Source: Herbaspirillum sp. ST 5-3 (GTDB taxonomy: Bacteria > Pseudomonadota > Gammaproteobacteria > Burkholderiales > Burkholderiaceae_D). From it: DNA of 64,000 nucleotides. The position numbers and the translations under genes were made by a program. Shown piece by piece: positions 35,859-44,988 of this stretch (within the stretch, counting starts at the first letter, position 1; every line of letters starts with the position of its first letter). Under the pieces are notes generated by a model. It did no database searches. It saw nothing but the letters and a program-made list of their open reading frames with translations, and was not told the origin of the DNA. The stretch covers positions 124,001 through 188,000 of the forward strand of contig NZ_STGI01000005.1 in the NCBI RefSeq assembly GCF_004804275.1, given 5' to 3'.

Positions 35859-37190
35859 ATGCCTGTCTACCCGATCCCGCCCAAGCGCACGTCCATCCAT
35901 CCTTTCGTCGGTTTGCTCGCAGTCTGGTCCCTCGCCGCTTTTCCGCTCACCTTTGTCTTCCCCTTTGACATCAAGGTGGTGCTTTATCTCGCGCTGCTGG
36001 CCATTGCCATCCATGTACTTCGGAGCAACAAGGAAGCGCGCCAGACCTACGGCGAAATGAAATCCGTCACACTAGCATTCGGCCTGTATGCGCCATACTC
36101 GCTGATCGGCATCTGGGTGCATCATGGCGTCATCAGCTCGGCCGACAATGGCGTGCACCTCCTGTATTTCCTTGGCATTGCGGCCTGCTTCGCGATAATT
36201 CCGTCGAGAAGAATTTTCTGGTGCGGTTTGAGCGCCGCGGCCATGGCGGCCGGCGCGCTTGCAGTTTATCAACGCGTTGGTCTCGGCATTGACCGTCCGT
36301 ATGGATTGTTCGGCATTAATGAACTGGGTTTGTCCGGGTCGATCAAGTTTGGCATGGTGACAACCGTCTTCACGCTGCTCGCGCTCTACGCGGCGCTGGA
36401 TAGTTACCTGCCGCGCAACATTCGTTGTTGGCATGCCGCCAGCGCACTTGCCGGGATGGCAGGTTGCCTCACCATCGCAAGCCGGGGACCATGGCTTGCC
36501 TTGTTGGCGACGGGCGGCGCCATCATCGCCATGAAAGCCCTGCAACTGGACCGCAAGCGCCGCCTCATTGCTGCGGTGACGCTGCTCGCCGGCACGGCCT
36601 TGTTTGCGGCCTTGTTCTACTCGGAACTGCATGCGCGTTATCTGTCCACCATTACCGAGCTGACCGCGATGCGTGGCGGCGACCTGAACACGTCGATAGG
36701 CGGACGTCTCGTCATGTGGAAGGCGGCGCTGATGATGTTCCTTGCCCACCCCGTCCTGGGCGTGGGAATGAATCAGTTCGGCCAGCATTTGCGCGAAATG
36801 GTTGCGCTCGGCCAGGCGCCGGAGTTCGTCGCCATCTTCTCGCAAACGCACAACGAATATCTGGAAGCGCTGGCCACCGGCGGCGTGATCGGCATTGCGT
36901 ATTTCCTCTGGTTGCTGGGCGCTCCGTTGACGCTTTTTCTGCGCCAGTTGTCCCGGCAACATGCAGCAGGCGGCAACACTGCCGCGCCGGCCGGCGGCCT
37001 GATCGTGGTCGCGGCCTTCGCGCTCTTTGCAACCACCGACAACATCTTCGACCGCCAGATGACCACCTCCCTGTTCGCCTTCCTGACGCTCGGCTTCGCA
37101 GTGATGAGCGTGCAAAGGGTTCCGGCATCTGCTTCGGCCCGCGACGGCCATGCAGAACAGCGGGACCGCGAGACGGTAGTTAACCTATAA
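35859..37190 (+). CDS. O-antigen ligase-like membrane protein (WaaL/Wzy family)
   Basis: A 443-residue polytopic membrane protein with about eleven hydrophobic helices and a large periplasmic loop (about 280-360). The Wzy_C features GGRLVMWKAALMMFLAHPVLGVG and FSQTHNEYLEALATGGVIG are diagnostic of O-antigen ligases and polymerases. Sitting beside msbA, waaF and core glycosyltransferases, it probably joins O-antigen to lipid A-core. The frame is open upstream to 35688; ATG 35859 is chosen because hydrophobic, family-like sequence begins shortly after, though 35823 is possible. Confidence 0.85.
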   Translation: MPVYPIPPKRTSIHPFVGLLAVWSLAAFPLTFVFPFDIKVVLYLALLAIAIHVLRSNKEARQTYGEMKSVTLAFGLYAPYSLIGIWVHHGVISSADNGVHLLYFLGIAACFAIIPSRRIFWCGLSAAAMAAGALAVYQRVGLGIDRPYGLFGINELGLSGSIKFGMVTTVFTLLALYAALDSYLPRNIRCWHAASALAGMAGCLTIASRGPWLALLATGGAIIAMKALQLDRKRRLIAAVTLLAGTALFAALFYSELHARYLSTITELTAMRGGDLNTSIGGRLVMWKAALMMFLAHPVLGVGMNQFGQHLREMVALGQAPEFVAIFSQTHNEYLEALATGGVIGIAYFLWLLGAPLTLFLRQLSRQHAAGGNTAAPAGGLIVVAAFALFATTDNIFDRQMTTSLFAFLTLGFAVMSVQRVPASASARDGHAEQRDRETVVNL

Positions 37191-37223
37191 TTCAGCGTCA
37201 TTCTGCACAGGAAGAAAACCGGC

Positions 37224-38033
37224 ATGGCTAGCTCACCGCCCGAGAAACGGACTCTGCTTTCGGTCATCCTCATCACCAAGAACGAAGAAGCGAACATCCA
37301 GGCGTGCCTCGATTCCGTCGACTTCGCCAATGAAATCATCGTCGTCGATTCCGGAAGCACCGACCAGACCGTGGACATCGCCCGCAAGGCCGGCGCGATC
37401 GTCATCCAGACGCCCGACTGGCCCGGCTTCGGTCCCCAGAAGAGCCGCGCGCTCGCTGCCGCGACAGGCGAATGGGTGCTTTCCATCGACGCCGATGAGC
37501 GCATTACGCCGGAGCTCGCCGCAGAGATCCGCAAGACGATCCAGAACCCGTCCGCCGATGCATACGACATCTCGCGCCGCTCGTGGTACTGCGGCCGCTT
37601 CATCGAACACGCCGGCTGGACGCCCGATTACGTGACACGCCTGTTCCGGCGTGGCAAAGCACGCTTCTCGGACAATATCGTGCATGAACGGCTGATCGCG
37701 GACGGTCCGGTGAAACGGCTCAACGGTCTGATGCTGCACTACAGCTTCCTCGATTTCTCGCAAGTGCTGCAAAAGATCGACAGCTACTCGACTCTCTCGG
37801 CGCGCCAGGCTTACGCCAACGGCCGCCGCGCGACGGTCCTCGATGCAGTGCTGCACGGCTTCTGGGCCTTCATCCGCACCTATTTCCTGCGCCTCGGTCT
37901 GCTGGACGGCTCACACGGCCTCGCGCTGGCCGTCTCCAATGCGGAAGGCAGCTACTACCGCTACCTGAAAATCTGGCAGCTTGAACAGGCGGCAAAGAAG
38001 CTGCCATCCGGCGACGCAAAGGAAGGCCGGTGA
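37224..38033 (+). CDS. LPS core glycosyltransferase, GT2 (WaaE/KdtX-like)
   Basis: A 269-residue GT2 glycosyltransferase. Landmarks are SVILITKNEEANIQACLDSV at the N-terminus, IIVVDSGSTDQTV, and the DADER metal-binding motif (about residues 92-96); the C-terminal half is basic and amphipathic for membrane attachment. WaaE/KdtX homologues add glucose to heptose I of the LPS core. It follows the ligase gene by 33 bases and overlaps the next glycosyltransferase by GTGA. Confidence 0.88.
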   Translation: MASSPPEKRTLLSVILITKNEEANIQACLDSVDFANEIIVVDSGSTDQTVDIARKAGAIVIQTPDWPGFGPQKSRALAAATGEWVLSIDADERITPELAAEIRKTIQNPSADAYDISRRSWYCGRFIEHAGWTPDYVTRLFRRGKARFSDNIVHERLIADGPVKRLNGLMLHYSFLDFSQVLQKIDSYSTLSARQAYANGRRATVLDAVLHGFWAFIRTYFLRLGLLDGSHGLALAVSNAEGSYYRYLKIWQLEQAAKKLPSGDAKEGR

Positions 38034-38860
38034 CCGACTTCCTCATTTCCGTCATCGTCAGCACCTATAACCGGCCCGACGCGCTAAGTGTCGTTCTGAG
38101 CGGACTGCTGCGGCAAAGCGACCGCCGCTACGAAATCATCGTCGCTGACGACGGATCTGGCGCGCCGACCCGCGCGGTAGTTGAAGAATTCGCGGCCAAA
38201 TCGCCGATGCCCCTTCACCATGTCTGGCATCCCGACGACGGCTTCAGGCTGTCCGCGATACGCAACAAGGGCATCCTGCGCGCGGAAGGCAGCTACCTGA
38301 TTTTCCTCGACGGCGACTGCGTTCCGCAATCCGATTTCGTCGCACGGCACCGCATGCTGGCGCAAGCCGGGATGATGATCACCGGCAGCCGCATCCTCCT
38401 CGGCGAGCAACTCACCACGCGCGTCGTGCAGGGCCTACCGATACTTGACCAGGGACCGGGCTTCTGGCTCGCGCAGCGCGCAAAGGGGCAGGCCAACAAG
38501 ATCCTGCCGCTGTTCTTCCGCCTACCCGACATTTCGCAACGGCAGGTGCCGGGTTTCAAATGGCGCGGCATCAAGGGCTGCAATCTCGCCGCATGGCGTA
38601 CCGACATCGAGATGGTCAACGGCTTCGACGAAACCTTCACAGGCTGGGGCCACGAAGACGCCGATTTCGTGGCGCGACTGTACAACGCAGGCATCCAGCG
38701 GAAGAAGGGATTCTGGAGCACCGAAGTGCTGCACCTGTGGCACCGCGAAGCAAAGCGCGATCAGGAAAGCCCCAACCGGCAAAAGGTGCTGCGCCGGGTG
38801 GAGAGCCGGGAAACGCGCGCGGAAAGCGGCCTCGATGAGTGCCGCCGGCAGATGTCGTAG
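38030..38860 (+). CDS. Glycosyltransferase family 2 with galactosyltransferase-type C-terminal domain
   Basis: A 276-residue GT2 enzyme. The N-terminal domain starts SVIVSTYNRPDALSVVLSGLL and has a DGDCVP metal-binding motif (about 98-103). The C-terminal part (Glyco_tranf_2_7-like) has FTGWGHEDADFVARLYNAG (about 204-222), a region that binds acceptor and donor sugar. The start is a GTG at 38030 overlapping the previous stop. It probably extends LPS core or another surface glycan; the sugar cannot be told. Confidence 0.88.
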   Translation: MTDFLISVIVSTYNRPDALSVVLSGLLRQSDRRYEIIVADDGSGAPTRAVVEEFAAKSPMPLHHVWHPDDGFRLSAIRNKGILRAEGSYLIFLDGDCVPQSDFVARHRMLAQAGMMITGSRILLGEQLTTRVVQGLPILDQGPGFWLAQRAKGQANKILPLFFRLPDISQRQVPGFKWRGIKGCNLAAWRTDIEMVNGFDETFTGWGHEDADFVARLYNAGIQRKKGFWSTEVLHLWHREAKRDQESPNRQKVLRRVESRETRAESGLDECRRQMS

Positions 38861-39177
38861 AGCGCCATACTTATTGCGACTGACGCTCTCTGAGAATCAA
38901 CAGCTCAGTGATATTACCGCCGCACAGCTGACGTTGTCCCGCCAGAGCAATTGCATCTGGCCTATTTCGCGCCTCAGTATTTGCGAATGATGCGTTGACG
39001 ATACTCGGTGCCCGCCATTGTGCATCCATGCGATGAAGCGCTTTTTTTAGGTCTGCTATTAGCCGCTTACCAGCGGTCGGTGGATTGTCGTGAGAGCCTG
39101 TTGTCGCCCCTTACCCGACAAACCGGCACCGGCTCTATAGATGACCAGGGGCACCTGGTTTACCGGTTGGCGTTCTC
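38861..39177. other. Intergenic stretch with nested inverted repeats
   Basis: No gene is supported. Bases 39121-39168 can fold as a nested stem (aaccgg with ccggtt, and inside it accagg with cctggt around 39143-39158). It lies just before the regulator promoter and could be a regulatory structure or the terminator region of the glycosyltransferase operon. Confidence 0.45.
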
Positions 39178-39208
39178 TTGACCCTATCACGGTGTCATGG
39201 TTTAGACT
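39178..39208 (+). promoter_or_regulatory. MerR-type promoter with 19-bp spacer and dyad operator
   Basis: The -35 box TTGACC (39178-39183) and -10 box TAGACT (39203-39208) are 19 bases apart, the over-long spacing that MerR-family activators correct by twisting DNA. The spacer region 39181-39201 is an imperfect dyad, ACCxTxxCACxGTGxxAxGGT. It lies 40 bases before the regulator's own start, implying autoregulation. Confidence 0.7.
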
Positions 39209-39247
39209 TCCTTGCATCCCCACGTTGCTCGCGGAGTTTCATCAAAC

Positions 39248-40270
39248 ATGTCCACTGCTTTCGAAGAACCGCTGCGGATCGGAGCGCTGGCTGCACGAGC
39301 CGGTATGACCGTCCGTATGCTGCACCACTATGACCGGATTGGGTTACTCAAGCCCTCTGGGCGCAGCGGGTCTGCTTATCGTCTCTATTCCACGGCTGAC
39401 GTCGCTCGATTGCAAGCGATTCAGGGCCTACGTCAACTTGGTCTTTCATTGCGGGAGATTCAAAACCTGCTAAGGGATGAGTCGGATCGCCTGCCCGAAA
39501 TCGTCGATCGGCAGATTCACACGATTGAACGACAAATTGCACAGTCTCGCCAGCTCTGCGAACAACTTCTCCTTCTAAAGTCGGCACTGACACGAGGGGA
39601 AAAACCTACGCTCAATGACCGCTTACGCTTGCTCACGACGATGTCTACCTATGAGCGATATTTTTCACCTGGAGAACTCGCGAAATTTTTCGAATCGCGT
39701 CCAAGCATTGAGGAACGATGGCCGCCCTTGATTACCGCGATACGCGACGCGATGAACCGTGCCGTTCCCATCGACTCGCTTGAGCTCCAGCCACTGGCGC
39801 GTCAATGGATGGATCTCAGCCTCCTGATGGCGCGTGGGGACTACGACTTGATGAAGCGTTGGGAGAAGATGTATCTGCAGGAGCCTGCAGTACGAGGCAA
39901 GGCCGGAGATGACCTTGAGCTAGTCACCTATATCAATCGGGCAATCGAATTGCGTCTCACCGCCTTCTACCGACATCTCACGCCGGAGCAATTCAAGCGG
40001 CTCGACTTCAGCCTGGAAACCGAATGGGAGCAACTGAGGTGGGAGTTTGCAGGCAGTGCCGAATCTAATTTACGACTGCGCGGTGCCGTTTTGCGCCAGG
40101 CTCGTGTCCGCTACCGTTCACTCGTCGACCGCATGGCCGCGCAAGAGCCTACATTGGCAGAGAAGTACATTACGGCTCTTTGCGCCGAGCCGCTGCTTCG
40201 GGCCGGATCGATTCTCGGTCCTGATCTCGAGCGCCGTATCCATGAGAATCCAGAGAGGCGACGCCGTTAA
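39248..40270 (+). CDS. MerR-family regulator with TipAS-like effector region
   Basis: A 340-residue regulator. The MerR winged helix covers about residues 10-80 (RIGALAARAGMTVRMLHHYDRIGLLKPS in overlapping parts, then YRLYSTADVARLQAI), followed by a long dimerisation coil (about 85-125). The C-terminal 200 residues are helical and include EERWPPLI and WMDLSLLMARGD, as in TipAS antibiotic-recognition domains. TipA-type proteins activate drug-response genes. ATG 39248 gives the normal N-terminus. The DUF1579-like gene 40 bases downstream is probably co-transcribed. Confidence 0.85.
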   Translation: MSTAFEEPLRIGALAARAGMTVRMLHHYDRIGLLKPSGRSGSAYRLYSTADVARLQAIQGLRQLGLSLREIQNLLRDESDRLPEIVDRQIHTIERQIAQSRQLCEQLLLLKSALTRGEKPTLNDRLRLLTTMSTYERYFSPGELAKFFESRPSIEERWPPLITAIRDAMNRAVPIDSLELQPLARQWMDLSLLMARGDYDLMKRWEKMYLQEPAVRGKAGDDLELVTYINRAIELRLTAFYRHLTPEQFKRLDFSLETEWEQLRWEFAGSAESNLRLRGAVLRQARVRYRSLVDRMAAQEPTLAEKYITALCAEPLLRAGSILGPDLERRIHENPERRRR

Positions 40271-40310
40271 ATGGCGCACCCACGTTCAACCAACCATGCA
40301 CGAGGTAACA

Positions 40311-40859
40311 ATGAATACTCATGCTTCGCAACCCCGGCAACTCCCTCCGGAAATTGCGCGCTATGTCAACGGCCCAACCGAAGAAGGCAAACAGTTTGAT
40401 TTTCTGATCGGCGAATGGGACGTACGCGGAAAGCGCTACCAACCTGATGGATCTGTCTTGTTTGAGTACTCAGGCGATTGGCGGGCGCAGTATCTCTGCG
40501 GCGGTCGCATTGTCATGGATGAATTCACTATGCACAGCCCAGAGGGCAGGCCCGTCTCATCGTTCGTAACCTTGCGCACCTATTCCCAGACAAACGGGCG
40601 CTGGGAGGTGGCAGGTATGCAGGCGCTAGAAGGCACGCCAATGTCCGACTGGCACGGAAATTGGCAGAACGGCGAAATGGTATTGGAATTCAGTGTGCTA
40701 GATGCAGAGGGGAAGCCCCTTAAGAACCGCATTCGTTTCTTCAACATTGAGCGAGATCGATTTGAATGGGAGATTCGGCATTTTACCCACGGCGGTCAAC
40801 AATGGAACTCGCCATTAGGCACTCTCGAAGCGCGCCGGCTTGGGAGCGCGCTGTCGTAA
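40311..40859 (+). CDS. DUF1579-like lipocalin-fold protein
   Basis: A 182-residue soluble protein. The FDFLIGEWDVRGKRYQPDG block (about residues 30-48), repeated Trp and Gly in beta-rich text, and FNIERDRFEWEIRHFTHGG suggest the DUF1579/lipocalin-like barrel seen in small-molecule or heme-binding proteins. Function is unknown. ATG 40311 has gaggtaac upstream; an in-frame ATG at 40296 is possible. Placement behind a TipA-type regulator suggests a role in handling a toxic small molecule. Confidence 0.65.
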   Translation: MNTHASQPRQLPPEIARYVNGPTEEGKQFDFLIGEWDVRGKRYQPDGSVLFEYSGDWRAQYLCGGRIVMDEFTMHSPEGRPVSSFVTLRTYSQTNGRWEVAGMQALEGTPMSDWHGNWQNGEMVLEFSVLDAEGKPLKNRIRFFNIERDRFEWEIRHFTHGGQQWNSPLGTLEARRLGSALS

Positions 40860-41262
40860 TGACGATATTTCGCTGTTCCGATAGGAAGTCCGTCAACTTT
40901 GCCGGGTGGCTGTAATTGCCGATTCACCAATGGCCAAGTTGACAGCTCGACAAGCCCAAGAATCACTCGAACGACTGTTCTGGAAAATGGATGAGTGGCT
41001 GGAATTGACCGGCTGCAGAAGTGCAAATGAATCGTCAACGTGACCGGTTTATGGCAACAAGCAGCCTCCCCCAGCCCATACGCTCTCAAACGCTCAGCGA
41101 AAAAAGGACCAGCGATTTACCGCTAGCCCTTCTTCTTTTCTACATCTCGCGTCAATCCTGGTAGGGCAGTCGCACTAGCTGTGGCACCCAGTTGCAGATA
41201 TGTGTCGCCAGCTGCAATTAATCCGGTGCCCTACGCATGTCCTGAATCCCGCTTAGTGCGCC
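40860..41262. other. Gap with no supported gene
   Basis: Convergent region between the DUF1579-like gene and the GT4 gene. Short frames on both strands are unconvincing, and no clear terminator hairpin or repeat was noticed. Confidence 0.5.
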
Positions 41263-42465
41263 TCAGGCTGCTTTCGCAAACATCCGCTGCACCAGTTGCT
41301 CAAACCGATTGCCGAATGCGCTCACGCCAAAGGTATTCGCATGCTCTGCCGCCTGTGCGGTCAAGGCATTTCGCAGTTCGCCATCCTGCAACCCGAGCAG
41401 CATCGCCTTGGCCAGTGCTTCGACATCACCGACCGGCGCGAGCAGCCCTGCCTTGCCGTCGTTCAGGATTTCTCTCGGCCCGGTCGGGCAGTCCGAGCTG
41501 ACGAGAATCTGCCCGACAATCAAACCCTCGATGAGGACGGTCGGCAGTCCTTCGAATTTAGAACTCAGCACCTTCAGTCGAGCCTTCCTGATGTAGGGCA
41601 GCGGATTGGTGGTGAACCCGAAAAACTTCACTCTGTCGCTGACGCCCAGTTCGGCGGTCAGGCTTTCCAGTTCGGGACGGTGCCGCCCTTCGCCGACGAT
41701 CAGCATCGTCTCCTCGATCGCTTGCTGCTTCACCAGCAAGGCGAAGGCCTTGATGAGGGTCGTGACATCCTTTTGCGTCTCTTCCAGGCGCGTGACGGAC
41801 ACAATGTAGGGCTTGTCCGGAATCGATTCGGCATGCTCGTTCGCGCGCCGATCGATCTCTTCCAGATCGAAGCCAGGGTACAGCGTGGTGAAGCGGTCGG
41901 CCAGCATCGGGAACAGCTTCCTGCCTTCGTCGCGCATGGCATCGCAAATCGTCACGATGGCGTCGTAGCGCTGGTAATAGCGCGCGGCTGTGCGGTATTT
42001 GCGCCGATTGGTGGAGAGCCGCTGGGAAAAGCTGAAATGGCTGATGCCGATGAGCGGCTTGCCGAAGTCATGGGCGAAGCGCGCGAGCGACAGATCGTAA
42101 TCGATCACCACATCGTACTGGTGCGCGATGCGTTCGATGCGCTCGCGGAACACGCACTTGCGCACCTGCGGCAGCAACACCTCTTCATACACGCGGCCGG
42201 GCCAGCGCAGCTCACCCTTGATTTTCAGATTCCTGCAATGCGACAGCCAGGGCTCCGGCCCGAGCACATGCACCGCAACGTCTTCGGGAATCCGCGACCG
42301 GAAAACGCTTTCCATGTCATCGGTCGGGTAGGCAATCGACAAACCGACCGAGAAGCGAGTCCGGTCCAGGATGCGCAACCAGCTCATCAGCGAGGTCTCG
42401 ATACCGCCCCCGCGCCGCAGGTGCGTTACATGGAAAAGCACACGAATCTTGCGCAAAATCGTCAC
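41263..42465 (-). CDS. Glycosyltransferase, GT4 family
   Basis: A 400-residue GT-B fold glycosyltransferase. The N-terminal domain shows LFHVTHLRRGGGIETSLMSWL. The C-terminal domain carries the group 1 motifs VSVTRLEETQKDVTTLIKAF, KFFGFTTNPLPYIRKA, and the E-x7-E region SSKFEGLPTVLIEGLIVGQ (about 316-334) that binds the nucleotide sugar. It follows galE on the same strand after 39 bases, so the pair probably makes and uses UDP-galactose for a surface glycan. Confidence 0.9.
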   Translation of the reverse strand: MTILRKIRVLFHVTHLRRGGGIETSLMSWLRILDRTRFSVGLSIAYPTDDMESVFRSRIPEDVAVHVLGPEPWLSHCRNLKIKGELRWPGRVYEEVLLPQVRKCVFRERIERIAHQYDVVIDYDLSLARFAHDFGKPLIGISHFSFSQRLSTNRRKYRTAARYYQRYDAIVTICDAMRDEGRKLFPMLADRFTTLYPGFDLEEIDRRANEHAESIPDKPYIVSVTRLEETQKDVTTLIKAFALLVKQQAIEETMLIVGEGRHRPELESLTAELGVSDRVKFFGFTTNPLPYIRKARLKVLSSKFEGLPTVLIEGLIVGQILVSSDCPTGPREILNDGKAGLLAPVGDVEALAKAMLLGLQDGELRNALTAQAAEHANTFGVSAFGNRFEQLVQRMFAKAA

Positions 42466-42504
42466 GCCTTATGGTTGTTGTTCCTGTCCTTGCACAGCCC
42501 GGCA

Positions 42505-43482
42505 TCATTGCCAGTGCTTGCGCTCCCACGCCCATGCATGCCGCACGATATCTTCAAGCGCGCCGTATTGCGGCGTCCAGCCGAGTTCCTGGCGCGCCAA
42601 GCGACTGTCGGCAACCAGGACCGAGGGATCGCCTGCGCGGCGCGGGCCGAACTCGACACGGAAATCGCGCCCCGTCACGCTGCGCACGGTATCGATCACC
42701 TGACGGATCGAATAACCATTGCCATTGCCGAGATTGAATGCCGCGCTGCGACGATGCGCATCGAGGTAACGCAACGCCTGCCAGTGCGCCTGCGCGAGGT
42801 CTTCCACGTGGATGTAGTCGCGGATGCAGGTTCCGTCCTCGGTCGGATAATCGGTGCCGAATACCGTGATGTGCTCACGCCGACCGGACGCGGCCTGCAA
42901 CACCAGCGGAACCAGATGCGTCTCCGGCTCGTGACGCTCGCCGAGCAGCGCCTCCGGGTCCGCTCCCGCAGCGTTGAAGTAACGCAGGCAGACGCTGTGC
43001 AATCCGTACGCCGCATCATAATCCTGCAACAGTTGCTCCACGATCCATTTGCTGCGGCCGTAGGGATTGATCGGCGCCTTGGGATGCGCTTCGTCGATCG
43101 GTGAATATTCAGGATTGCCGAAAATGGCCGCACTGGACGAGAACACCAGCTTCTTCACATCGTGGCGCACCATCGCGTCGAGCAAAACCAGTGTATTGCC
43201 GACATTGTTCAGGTAATAACCGGAAGGATGCTGCACCGATTCGCCGACCTGGATGTAGGAAGCAAAATTGAGCACGGCGTCAATCCGGTGCGCGCTGAAC
43301 AGGCGATCAAGAAGCGCCGCATCGCCGATACTCCCGTTGATGAAGGTCGCATCGGTGACGGCATCGGCGAACCCGCGGCTGAGATCGTCGAGCACCACGA
43401 TCTCGTAGCCCTTGGCACGCAGGAATTTGACGTTGTGGGAGCCGATGTACCCGGCCCCGCCGGTTATCAGAAGAGTAGTCAT
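42505..43482 (-). CDS. galE: UDP-glucose 4-epimerase GalE
   Basis: A 325-residue short-chain dehydrogenase that interconverts UDP-glucose and UDP-galactose. It shows the NAD-binding GGAGYIGSH (residues 8-16), the catalytic Ser in SSSAAIFG, the Tyr-x3-Lys motif YGRSK (about 146-150), and the substrate loop RYFNAAGADPE. Length is typical. It is the first gene of the galE-GT4 unit. Confidence 0.95.
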   Translation of the reverse strand: MTTLLITGGAGYIGSHNVKFLRAKGYEIVVLDDLSRGFADAVTDATFINGSIGDAALLDRLFSAHRIDAVLNFASYIQVGESVQHPSGYYLNNVGNTLVLLDAMVRHDVKKLVFSSSAAIFGNPEYSPIDEAHPKAPINPYGRSKWIVEQLLQDYDAAYGLHSVCLRYFNAAGADPEALLGERHEPETHLVPLVLQAASGRREHITVFGTDYPTEDGTCIRDYIHVEDLAQAHWQALRYLDAHRRSAAFNLGNGNGYSIRQVIDTVRSVTGRDFRVEFGPRRAGDPSVLVADSRLARQELGWTPQYGALEDIVRHAWAWERKHWQ

Positions 43483-43602
43483 TCAATTCCTCAAATCAGG
43501 CCGCCATTCTACCGCGCCTGACTGCGTCCTCAAGGACTTGAATGCCGTTCTTCCAATCGAAGAAAAGAAAACTGCCTATGAATCTGATAGCTCGAATTAT
43601 CC

Positions 43603-44745
43603 TTAATCGAGCACCCTGGCACGAATTGCAACGAGTGCAATCGAGATCGTTGTCAGTCCGATGAATGCGAACGCTGCCTGTAGTCCGAACGCATGGGCAA
43701 TAAAACCGATGACCGGGGGGCCAATCAAGATGCCGCTGTATCCCATCGTGGCCACCGCTGCCAATGCGGTCGGCCCGCGTTTTCCCGCTGCGCTGAAAAC
43801 AAAAGGAAACACTGAGGCAAGGCCAGCGCCAGTCAAGGCAAATCCGACAATGGTGGTGCCGAGATTGAAGGCCATCACGACAATGGCGATACCGGCCGTT
43901 GCCAGCAATGCACCTGCAGCGACGACACTACGCGCGCCAAAACGGTCCTTTGCGCGATCGGCGTACAGGCGCGCAGCCAGCATGACTGCAGAAAACGCAG
44001 CATAGGCGAGCGGAGCGATACCTTCCGTCGCTGCCAATTCGTCGCGCATGTAGATGCTGCTCCAGTCCGTAATGGCACCTTCAGCGATCGCGACGCAATG
44101 ACATATCACGCCGAGCGCAAGCAGTGGCCCCTTCGGAAGCACAAAATGGTTTTTCCTGTCGGCCGCCGCAGGGCTGTCGTTTGGCAGCACGCGGCAACTG
44201 AGGAACAGCATGAGGAGCAACAGCAATGTGATCGCGCTGAAGTGCATGGTCACTGCAAGCCCGGCCCCCGCCAGCAGGCTTCCCAGCACTGCACCGGCCA
44301 GACTTCCGACGCAATACCACGCATGCAACGAAGACAAGACCGAACGACCCGTGGTCTTTTCCAGCTCAGAGCCGATCGTGTTGATAGCGACATTAAAACT
44401 TGTTTGGGATGCACCGAGCACCACCATCAACATCATCAACGAGACCATATTCGGCGCCGCAGCGAGAGCGGGCAATACCGACACAAGCACCAGGCCCGTA
44501 TACCATGCAGCCTGCCTCGACCCGAATCGGCCTGTCAGCCATGCGGCAATCGGGAAACAAACGACAGATCCGCCTCCTCCGCACAGGAGAACCACCCCTA
44601 ATTCAGCGGCATCAAGCTGAAGCCCATCCCGAATCGCAGGTATGCGTGCGGCCCAGGTCGCAAACACAATGCCGAGCACAAAAAATAGCGTGGATGCCGC
44701 GACCCTGTACGTGCGATTAACAGACAATGATCCTGAAATAGGCAT
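43603..44745 (-). CDS. Major facilitator superfamily transporter
   Basis: A 380-residue inner-membrane MFS protein with about twelve hydrophobic helices. The loop between helices 2 and 3 reads AAWLTGRFGSRQAAW, and FATWAARIPAIRDGLQL in the first loop is typical of the YbjJ-like (sugar/drug) MFS group. Substrate is unknown. The start at 44745 (MPISGSLSVNRTYR) is chosen over 44799, whose extra 18 residues are basic and not family-like. Confidence 0.85.
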   Translation of the reverse strand: MPISGSLSVNRTYRVAASTLFFVLGIVFATWAARIPAIRDGLQLDAAELGVVLLCGGGGSVVCFPIAAWLTGRFGSRQAAWYTGLVLVSVLPALAAAPNMVSLMMLMVVLGASQTSFNVAINTIGSELEKTTGRSVLSSLHAWYCVGSLAGAVLGSLLAGAGLAVTMHFSAITLLLLLMLFLSCRVLPNDSPAAADRKNHFVLPKGPLLALGVICHCVAIAEGAITDWSSIYMRDELAATEGIAPLAYAAFSAVMLAARLYADRAKDRFGARSVVAAGALLATAGIAIVVMAFNLGTTIVGFALTGAGLASVFPFVFSAAGKRGPTALAAVATMGYSGILIGPPVIGFIAHAFGLQAAFAFIGLTTISIALVAIRARVLD

Positions 44746-44924
44746 GGCTTTTCTTGCTAATGAGCGCGGGTGCAAACGCGACGACCGATGCGCCGGCAAT
44801 AGCTATCTGTTGAATTCACTCATTGTCCCAACGCCTCCTCTTCAGAAATGGTTCTTTTCTTGCGCAGACTATTCCATTTCCAGCGCTCGTTAGGAGTTCT
44901 TCTGGTTGGAAGGTCATGGCACCC

Positions 44925-44967
44925 TTAAAAAGAAAAATCCCCTGCCACTTGACGTATGCAGGGGATT
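44925..44967 (-). terminator. Rho-independent terminator of glcB
   Basis: A perfect 10-bp stem (44936-44945 with 44958-44967) and a 12-base loop are followed, on the minus strand, by a T-rich tract (tttttcttttt). It lies 21 bases after the glcB stop. Confidence 0.85.
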
Positions 44968-44988
44968 CCGGTGACTGCGCCGAGCGGA

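Noticed and set aside
41296-43104. Open frame of about 600 codons antisense to the GT4 and galE genes
   Set aside because: It spans two genes and their gap on the other strand and shows no family resemblance.
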